Source: a virus
Reading direction: 5' to 3' (one strand)
DNA: 64,000 nucleotides
IMG/VR virus record: IMGVR_UViG_3300022188_000007
Span: 1 to 64,000 of that record
Shown here piece after piece: positions 57,584 through 64,000 of the stretch. Both the position numbers and the translations under genes were made by a program. Each line of letters begins with the position of its first letter. Positions within the stretch are counted from its first letter, which is position 1. The notes beneath the pieces were generated by a model. The model saw only the letters and a list, made by a program, of their open reading frames with translations, was not told the DNA's origin and searched no databases.

Positions 57584-58723
57584 ATGACTACTGAGATAAA
57601 AATAAGAAAGGGTACAGAAGCTCAGCTCCCTACATTAGGACTGGCTGAGCCAGGATTTACTACAGATACTAAATGTTTATATATTGGTGATGGTGTAGGT
57701 AATATACTTATAGGCCCAAGCGGTAATAATACTACTCTTAGTGGTTTGCCATTAGCTGCTGTTCAGGCACGTGGGACATCTAATATTACATTAACTACTA
57801 CTTTTCAGTATATATCTTTTGACACTTTAGATGTATCTACTGATACTTCAGTATTAGAACTTGATAATCTTGTGGATTCTAGGATAAATATTAAAGAAAC
57901 TGGAGTGTACTTAATAAATTATTCTTCTAGTGTCAGGTCTTCTGGTAATAGCAGAGATGTGATAAGTAAAGTGGTGGCTAATGGTACTAATGATTTAAAT
58001 GGAAGCTATGTATTACAGAATTTATATCAGGATGAAACGCATAGTCAAGCAAGTATGTTTATAGTTAGTTTAACTACTGGAGATTTTATTGAGCTAGCTA
58101 TTTCTTGTGGGTCTACGCCGGTAGATTGTTTATCAGATCAATTCTTAAGTATAGTAAAACTTACTGGAGCGCAAGGCCCTCCTGGAGCAGATGGCACGAA
58201 TGGTTCAGGATCTACTTTAATTATAAAGGAAGAGGGCACTAATTTAGTTAATACCCCTCATTCAGCCATAAATTTTATAGGGGAAAATGTAACTGCCCAG
58301 GATGTAGGCGGAGGAGTAGTAGATATAACTATTAACATTCCAACTTCTTTATCTTTTGGAACCTGGTACGCTTGGGGTGGAGATGCCTCTTTATCTAGTA
58401 CTAATAGTACTAGTTATATAGAAAAAGCAAGTCTATCAGTAGTTGGTATACCTACTGGATACTATAGATTAGGATGGTACTTTGAGTGGCGTAGAAAGGA
58501 TACTAGGTCTGATTTTGAGGCAAGAGTAACTATAGACGACACAGATACAGTGATGGAGATTAATCAAGAGTCTAAAGATAATAATTCATACCATGCAATT
58601 AATGGATTTGTAATTACTCAATTATTAGCAGGTGATCATTTCTTTGATATAGACTATGGTGGGGAAACAAATAAAACATCATATATTAGAAGAGCACGAT
58701 TAGAAATATGGAGGGTAGCATAA
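57584..58723 (+). CDS. Tail fibre with Mtd-type N-terminus and collagen-like stretch
   Basis: A 379-residue protein. MTTEIKIRKGTEAQLPTLG and EPGFTTDTKCLYIGDG repeat the fibre domain of the gene before. Near residue 200 a short collagen-like segment (GAQGPPGADGTNGSG) links to a C-terminal beta head (WYAWGGDASLSSTNSTSYIE and DTRSDFEARVTI). Typical trimeric receptor-binding fibre. RBS AAGGAG. Confidence 0.65.
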   Translation: MTTEIKIRKGTEAQLPTLGLAEPGFTTDTKCLYIGDGVGNILIGPSGNNTTLSGLPLAAVQARGTSNITLTTTFQYISFDTLDVSTDTSVLELDNLVDSRINIKETGVYLINYSSSVRSSGNSRDVISKVVANGTNDLNGSYVLQNLYQDETHSQASMFIVSLTTGDFIELAISCGSTPVDCLSDQFLSIVKLTGAQGPPGADGTNGSGSTLIIKEEGTNLVNTPHSAINFIGENVTAQDVGGGVVDITINIPTSLSFGTWYAWGGDASLSSTNSTSYIEKASLSVVGIPTGYYRLGWYFEWRRKDTRSDFEARVTIDDTDTVMEINQESKDNNSYHAINGFVITQLLAGDHFFDIDYGGETNKTSYIRRARLEIWRVA

Positions 58724-59757
58724 TGACAGATATAAAATATACTTATTTAATTACAGATTTCTTAAATGATGAAGTAGATATAACTAAATTCGATAATGAA
58801 ATAAGAGGATCATCAATAACTACATCATTAGCTTTTTTAGCTACAGGGGGCATTGAATGTGACTGTTGGTTTAGAGATACTTTGCAACCTAAAGATATTA
58901 CTACATTAAGTGGATTAGTATCTTCACATGACGGTATTTCAGATGACATAGATGATGCCCAATATGTGGTAATTAAAAGTTCTGAACAGAATTTAAATGT
59001 AGATATTTCAGATGAGTTAAGAGATAGATCCGGTAAATTAAGATTTCATCAAACGTCTAGAAAAACTGGTACGGTTATTTGTTGGACAGGTGAAGGCGAT
59101 GATCCTGCTGATCCATCAGTAGTGGGTGGTGGTGAGCCATTCTCATTTAATTATCTTGTTGGGCAACCGGACCCTTTGGTGAAATATATTGATTTTAATA
59201 TGGTAGAGAATGAGACTTGGCTTCATGAAGGTTATGTTACTTGGAGCAACTGTTACTTAGACACTTTAGATTTAGCAATGGTGACTAGAGCAACTTCTTT
59301 TACTGTAACTAGTGGGACCAGTTATAATTTGTATGGCGGATATCTAATAATTCCAACTATCCCAGGAACAGGCACTATAAATATTACGTCAAATATAGCG
59401 GAACATGATGGAGGGTTGGTATACATACCTAAAAATGATTTAGGCATCAGACCTACCGCATTCTGGGATGCTATTTGGGATACCGCAACAAAGAAATTTA
59501 TAAATATAACCCCTAATATCACCGGAGCAGGCGAATATAACCTATTTGCTGCTGAAATACCGATAGCACACTTTGTAAGAAAAATGCCCTTGTTAGATTC
59601 AGGGTTTATAGCACTTAATTCATCCGATACAGACCAGTTAGGGCATGGTATGCGTTTGAAGATGGTAGCTGATACTAATACTACCATTAGTGGTATAGGT
59701 GATCATGACTGGTCAATAGCTTGTACTATGTGTTTACATAGAGCTAAAACTGTATAA
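58723..59757 (+). CDS. Beta-rich fibre or baseplate protein
   Basis: A 344-residue protein beginning MTDIKYTYLITDFLNDE. Later WCYxG-type strands and GDHDWSIACTMCLHRAKTV close it. ATG 58723 overlaps the preceding stop (TAATG) after GGAGG; an in-frame ATG at 58708 is less likely. Function inferred from neighbours. Confidence 0.55.
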   Translation: MTDIKYTYLITDFLNDEVDITKFDNEIRGSSITTSLAFLATGGIECDCWFRDTLQPKDITTLSGLVSSHDGISDDIDDAQYVVIKSSEQNLNVDISDELRDRSGKLRFHQTSRKTGTVICWTGEGDDPADPSVVGGGEPFSFNYLVGQPDPLVKYIDFNMVENETWLHEGYVTWSNCYLDTLDLAMVTRATSFTVTSGTSYNLYGGYLIIPTIPGTGTINITSNIAEHDGGLVYIPKNDLGIRPTAFWDAIWDTATKKFINITPNITGAGEYNLFAAEIPIAHFVRKMPLLDSGFIALNSSDTDQLGHGMRLKMVADTNTTISGIGDHDWSIACTMCLHRAKTV

Positions 59758-59778
59758 ATTCATATAGGAGGAGAATAA

Positions 59779-60354
59779 ATGAAAAATAAAAAAAGCCTTA
59801 TTAGAGTTATTAAAGAAGCAATAGTGGATTTTTTTGGGAACATTAGACTTTATGCTGGGGGGATAATTTTATTTGGAGATTCTAAATATAAATTAAAAGG
59901 GCCTGATTGGCGAAGTATTATAAATATATTACAGCCAGGAGATATAGTAGGTAGTGCCCATGATCATTATATAAGTTCTTGGTTCATAAAAGGGGATTTT
60001 GGGCACGTGGGTATTTATGTAGGGGATAATCAAGTCATACATGTACGTACAGATGGTATAGTTAGAGAGGATATTCTTACATTTTTAAGGGCGGATAAGG
60101 CTTTTGTAGTAAGGCGTACCGACCAAAGTCTAGTGGATATTGCTATTCAAAAGGCTTATGAACAACTAGCAAAAGATGTAGAATACGACTATGATTTTGA
60201 TAAACAGGACACAGAGCAATTTTATTGTTCGGAATTTACTGATTTTTGTTATGATTATCCGTTAAGGGGAGGGGTCTCTAAAGATAAGAGTTTTATCTAT
60301 CCTGACGACTATTTAGTACCTTCCGATTTATTTGACATTATCTGGAAAAAATAA
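59779..60354 (+). CDS. Permuted NlpC/P60-like (YiiX) cysteine hydrolase
   Basis: A 191-residue protein. LQPGDIVGSAHDHYISSWFI and GHVGIYVGDNQVIHV give the His, and FYCSEFTDFCYDY the Cys of the YiiX/YebB-type permuted papain fold. Such enzymes cut peptides, lipid-linked amide bonds or peptidoglycan. Position in the fibre operon suggests a virion-borne or cell-entry enzyme. RBS AGGAGG. Confidence 0.65.
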   Translation: MKNKKSLIRVIKEAIVDFFGNIRLYAGGIILFGDSKYKLKGPDWRSIINILQPGDIVGSAHDHYISSWFIKGDFGHVGIYVGDNQVIHVRTDGIVREDILTFLRADKAFVVRRTDQSLVDIAIQKAYEQLAKDVEYDYDFDKQDTEQFYCSEFTDFCYDYPLRGGVSKDKSFIYPDDYLVPSDLFDIIWKK

Positions 60355-60369
60355 TAAAGAGGGTATTAT

Positions 60370-60906
60370 ATGATAGAGGCCAACAAAAACGAGTCGTTCC
60401 CAATAACAGTATCACTTATCGATGATGTTACTGCTGAACTTGTAGCCGATCAAACTGTCACCTATGATGTGAGGACAATTGATGATGCATTACTATCTCC
60501 TCCAGTAAGTGGTAGTTTAAGTGAGTCTACAGTTGAAGGCGGGATATATAAAACTCAGCTTAGTTTACCTGATTCTGGTGCTTATATATGTTACGCTACT
60601 TGCTCTGGTTTTTTGGCTGGCACTGAAGAGATAATAATTAATAATGAAAATATTTATGAAGTAACAAAGGCCAACAGACCTCATAACTTTTCAATAATAG
60701 ATATACCTAGAATTACTGCTTCGGGCACTCCTAATCCTTCACAAATTTATCGTAAAGTGCCTCCCGGCAGAACTGATTATATCGTAACACTTATAAAGAA
60801 CGATAGTGATTTGAATTGGGATAACCCAGTAAGCTCTGGTATCTCATATGCCCATTATGAATCAGTGAGCTCAGAGCTTCCTTATATGATGGGAGGGGAA
60901 TTCTAA
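60370..60906 (+). CDS. Beta-rich tail-associated protein
   Basis: A 178-residue protein, an Ig-like sandwich (FPITVSLIDDVTAELVADQTVTYDV; ICYATCSGFLAGTEEIII). Tail or baseplate protein by place; no family. RBS AGAGGG. Confidence 0.5.
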   Translation: MIEANKNESFPITVSLIDDVTAELVADQTVTYDVRTIDDALLSPPVSGSLSESTVEGGIYKTQLSLPDSGAYICYATCSGFLAGTEEIIINNENIYEVTKANRPHNFSIIDIPRITASGTPNPSQIYRKVPPGRTDYIVTLIKNDSDLNWDNPVSSGISYAHYESVSSELPYMMGGEF

Positions 60907-61347
60907 ATGGACATACGCCCACTAGCAGCAAGGGGCTTTGACATGTGGAGTCCTCAAATAATAACAACTACCGTTTCTGGAGGAGCTTCCTTTGGCAGCG
61001 GTACTATTGAGTTAGAAAAAGGTTGGCAGCTGGCGGCAATTCCAGTAGAGCTGGGATATTGGAGCACTAATTTACATAAGCATGTACATGATGAGGCCAC
61101 TGTTGCCAAATTTGAAAATTATGTGTATGATCAAATACTGGATTTGTATGGTGATATTGTAGAAGTAAGTAATACTTATATTGGAAACCAACAGGCTTTT
61201 TTTAGCTACGTTTGTGGATCAACCCCTACATCCAGCCCACATAACTTTAATTTAGTATATAATGATAATAGTCATATGGAAATATCTGGGTTTTGGATCA
61301 AAATTACAGGTGATTTGGGACCTTATATAGTAAGTTGGGGTAATTAA
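60907..61347 (+). CDS. Conserved tail-region protein
   Basis: A 146-residue protein beginning MDIRPLAARGFDMWSPQIIT. It abuts the gene before. Patterns like GWQLAAIPVELGYW suggest a phage tail or baseplate accessory; not assigned. Confidence 0.5.
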   Translation: MDIRPLAARGFDMWSPQIITTTVSGGASFGSGTIELEKGWQLAAIPVELGYWSTNLHKHVHDEATVAKFENYVYDQILDLYGDIVEVSNTYIGNQQAFFSYVCGSTPTSSPHNFNLVYNDNSHMEISGFWIKITGDLGPYIVSWGN

Positions 61348-61348
61348 T

Positions 61349-62215
61349 ATGTCAAAAAAATTAACGTATAGTTTTGTAAAAAACTCTTTTGAAGAAGAGG
61401 GGTATACTCTTTTAAGTAGGGGGTATAAAGATGCACATACTAAACTTAATTTTATTTGTAATAATGGACATAAACATAGTATAAATTGGAGTTCATGGTA
61501 CAATGGGCGACGATGTTTTCATTGCACAGGTTACAGAAAATATATGATCACTGAAGTAAAAGATGCTTTTACGTTAGAAGGTTATAATTTAATTAGTACC
61601 AGTTATAACGGGAACAAAGGCAAGTTAAAATATATTTGTCCAGAAGGCCATACAGGTACCATAACTTTTAATGCCTGGTTACTAGGGAGCAGATGTGCGA
61701 AGTGCGCAAGAATAAAGATTGCCAATAATAGTAGACTATCTGTAGATTTTGTTAGGTCAACTTTTGAGGATGAAGGATATAAACTGTTAAGTGGTTACAA
61801 TGGAGTCAATTCGCCTATAGATTATGAATGTAATTTTGGACATAGAGGTACTACTAGATGGGCTAATTGGCAGCAGGGAGCTAGATGTCTTACTTGTTCC
61901 CATATAAAGATATCTGGTCAAGGAAGCCCACATTGGAAAGGCGGTATATCCTTTGAACCCTATTGTGAAGCTTGGAAAGATAAAGAGTACAAACAAGACA
62001 TAAAAGATCGTGATGGTAATAAATGTTTAAATCCTTATTGTGATTCACCTAATAAGAATGATTTAACTATTCATCATATTGATTATAATAAGAAAAATTG
62101 TAAACCTAGTAACTTAATTACTGTTTGTAGGTCTTGTAATAGTAAGGCTAATACTGACAGTGATTGGAATAAGTCTTGGTATAACAGTATATTGTGTAAA
62201 AGAGGTGCCGTTTAA
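61349..62215 (+). CDS. HNH endonuclease, three zinc modules
   Basis: A 288-residue paralogue of the protein at 46876, with three zinc modules (CNNGHKH, CPEGHTG, CNFGHRG) instead of two, and the same HNH end (CLNPYCDS, LTIHHIDYNKKN, CRSCNSK). It is a homing-type gene inserted in the fibre operon. Confidence 0.85.
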   Translation: MSKKLTYSFVKNSFEEEGYTLLSRGYKDAHTKLNFICNNGHKHSINWSSWYNGRRCFHCTGYRKYMITEVKDAFTLEGYNLISTSYNGNKGKLKYICPEGHTGTITFNAWLLGSRCAKCARIKIANNSRLSVDFVRSTFEDEGYKLLSGYNGVNSPIDYECNFGHRGTTRWANWQQGARCLTCSHIKISGQGSPHWKGGISFEPYCEAWKDKEYKQDIKDRDGNKCLNPYCDSPNKNDLTIHHIDYNKKNCKPSNLITVCRSCNSKANTDSDWNKSWYNSILCKRGAV

Positions 62216-64000
62216 ATGTCACTTAATATTACCCTAGATGGCTATGCTTATGATACAGATGTATCACTAGGCAATAGTGATATATACTATCAGGCTTATT
62301 TTTATAATAATAGTACCTCTTCTAGTTCGTCTAAATGGAATGATGTAAGGGTAATAGAAAGTTCTGGGTATTGGAACTGTAATTTAGGTGATAGTGATTT
62401 TTTAGGTCAAACCGGTGTCGTCTTAGCAGGTTCAAAAGTAGTACTGGTGTTTTGGAAAGGTGACCCAGATAGGACAGCTGACTGTGGAGTATTGACTGAG
62501 TGGGGAGCATTTGAATTGGATATAACATCAGCATCCTTTTATACTAATGATATCCAAACTAAGGTTAATATAGCGCCTAATTTAGTATGGGCTAATAATA
62601 TCCCAGCTCACGGCTACGTGAATACTACTTATACTATATCTAATAGTAGTACTGATGTACATGAATGGAATTTTACTGGTATATTGTCGCCTGGAAGCGT
62701 TACTATGAATCATTGGTACACACGCTATGGCCAGGATATAAACAGCGTTAATAGGATAGAATATACCGATTATGTGTGGGGGGATAGTGAGTCCTCTTTA
62801 GGATTAACTGGCACTACTAATGGTACCCATTCTTATGATACTGCTGGTACGTATACTATAGATATAGAAGTATTTGACTACTGCGGAGGCTCAATAACTG
62901 ATTCAGTAGAGGTTGATATGTATTGGCATATACCAGCTCCAAATATAACTAGATGTACTGAGGTTGGAGCAACACAAGGTAATACTATATATCCCCCAGA
63001 TACAGAGGTTTTCTTTAAGTATGTAGGTACAGATGTAGATGATACTATAACGTCCATAGACTGGATAATACACGACAGTGGGGCCTATGGAAATACAGAC
63101 ACTATAGTTACTGTTAGTAGGGATGATATAATAGCTCATACTGCGGGCGAGGGTACCTCATGGGATGGGCATGTTGCTACACCAGGGGCGTTTACAAATC
63201 CAGGCACTCGTAATGTATCGATGGTGGTCCATTGGTATGACGGCTATCAGTCTCAGACAGTGACTTATAATGAGAATTTTACTCAGTCTACATTCAGCGG
63301 CCCTCCAGTAGCCAATTTAATATGTAATGAAGCTACTGGTAATAATGTTCCAATACCAAGTACTCTAGTGTCTTTTGACTACACAGGTACTAATCCGGAT
63401 TCTAGGATAACCGGTATTGATTGGAATATTAATGATGATGCCACAGATACTGTTATAACTAATGTACCTTATAATACTACAGTACATCATACGGAAGGTC
63501 TGGGGGGAAGTTGGTATGGAAGTTTATCTACTCCAGGGGCATTTTCTAACTCTGGTAGCCACTCTATAGCTATCAAGGTACACTGGAACGATGGGTGGGC
63601 TGATAGAGAAGTTAATTACAGTGAGAATATCACACAAGGGCTGTTCTCAGGACCGGTGCTTAGTATGGATCAAGTACCACCTAAGGCAGTAGTAGCTAGT
63701 GGAGTAACATTTGTTAATACATCTACTAACATTGATAGGGTAGGATTAAGTCTACCAGACCATGAGGAGTATAAGTGGGTTTGGGCTGATAAATTCTTAG
63801 TAGAGTCTGAATTAGACAAACCTTATGAGTACGAGTTTACAAAGGTGCCCACCTCAGCACAATGTATAGTTTATTTATATGCTGATTGGTCAGATGGGTG
63901 GTCGCATAAAACATCTTGGATAGATGAGACTGTAGTCTTTGATACTACTGTGACCGTTACGCCTGAAGACTGCTATTATAGTATTAATATAATAGGTACT
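62216..64000 (+). CDS. Large PKD-like tail protein, partial
   Basis: An open frame from ATG 62216 through the end of the window (about 595 residues and not ended). Repeated PKD-like units (GTYTIDIEVFD, TRNVSMVVHWYDG, SHSIAIKVHWNDGW) alternate with linker strands and the core D-W-x-(I/L)-x-D. This is a large adhesive tail or fibre protein. It overlaps the preceding stop codon. Confidence 0.65.
   Translation, partial: MSLNITLDGYAYDTDVSLGNSDIYYQAYFYNNSTSSSSSKWNDVRVIESSGYWNCNLGDSDFLGQTGVVLAGSKVVLVFWKGDPDRTADCGVLTEWGAFELDITSASFYTNDIQTKVNIAPNLVWANNIPAHGYVNTTYTISNSSTDVHEWNFTGILSPGSVTMNHWYTRYGQDINSVNRIEYTDYVWGDSESSLGLTGTTNGTHSYDTAGTYTIDIEVFDYCGGSITDSVEVDMYWHIPAPNITRCTEVGATQGNTIYPPDTEVFFKYVGTDVDDTITSIDWIIHDSGAYGNTDTIVTVSRDDIIAHTAGEGTSWDGHVATPGAFTNPGTRNVSMVVHWYDGYQSQTVTYNENFTQSTFSGPPVANLICNEATGNNVPIPSTLVSFDYTGTNPDSRITGIDWNINDDATDTVITNVPYNTTVHHTEGLGGSWYGSLSTPGAFSNSGSHSIAIKVHWNDGWADREVNYSENITQGLFSGPVLSMDQVPPKAVVASGVTFVNTSTNIDRVGLSLPDHEEYKWVWADKFLVESELDKPYEYEFTKVPTSAQCIVYLYADWSDGWSHKTSWIDETVVFDTTVTVTPEDCYYSINIIGT

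Noticed and set aside
1-64000. CRISPR arrays or integrase
   Set aside because: No regularly spaced repeats with unique spacers and no recombinase-type protein were seen.

Overview
This window is a stretch of a large tailed double-stranded DNA phage (Caudoviricetes), AT-rich and gene-dense. The virion block shows it: large terminase, portal, a likely prohead protease, scaffold, HK97-fold major capsid protein, and a run of fibre and adhesin genes. No integrase or lysogeny repressor was seen, nor any DNA polymerase, helicase or primase. Those genes, if present, lie outside the window, so the genome is clearly longer than 64 kb. All but three genes are on the + strand. The host is not identifiable for certain. 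A PEP-CTERM sorting signal, a periplasmic-sensor hybrid histidine kinase, a PilZ protein and secreted WKNHG and GLGYTP proteins together suggest a Gram-negative, exopolysaccharide-making bacterium. A Desulfobacterota-like host is my low-confidence guess.

Layout. 1-640: non-coding left end with a poly-G start, heptamer repeats and a G-quadruplex motif. 641-1897: a lectin-type adhesin. 2.0-7.5 kb: about twenty tiny genes in one operon, many with zinc-ribbon cysteines or membrane segments, plus an HNH endonuclease and a staphylococcal-nuclease-like enzyme. 7.9-13.3 kb: an accessory block with a fibronectin-type adhesin, a QueC-like PP-loop enzyme, a minus-strand operon (HPr-kinase-like ATPase, short peptide, secreted protein), a PEP-CTERM protein and another secreted protein. 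13.5-15.2 kb: a second set of tiny genes, some paralogous to the first set. 15.3-25.6 kb: a signalling and surface block with a hybrid histidine kinase, a STAS-like protein, a 1033-residue discoidin-like adhesin, a PAS/DHp protein without an ATPase domain, a PilZ protein, a metacaspase and a two-helix membrane protein. 25.6-34.9 kb: a LamG protein, peptidyl-tRNA hydrolase II, a GIY-YIG endonuclease, PIN-PhoH, a nucleotide kinase-like protein and a winged-helix protein followed by direct repeats. 34.9-44.5 kb: ClpP, an actin-like ATPase, M15 endolysin, cold-shock protein, dNMP kinase, HD hydrolase and terminase. 44.7-64 kb: portal, head genes, then fibres and adhesins, running off the right edge inside a PKD-like protein.

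How it may work together. The head and lysis genes are an ordinary phage core. The unusual part is 7.9-25.6 kb, where the phage carries proteins aimed at the host surface and at host signalling. Several of these have their own sigma70-type promoters and terminators, as accessory 'moron' genes do. A second signal recurs in intergenic gaps: AACC, then 10-11 or 6 bases, then TAG or TAA. I found 12 copies, all in + orientation and nearly all at operon starts; it may be a phage-specific promoter. Three adhesins share one roughly 40-residue module containing RPT, which may be a common virion-anchoring tag.
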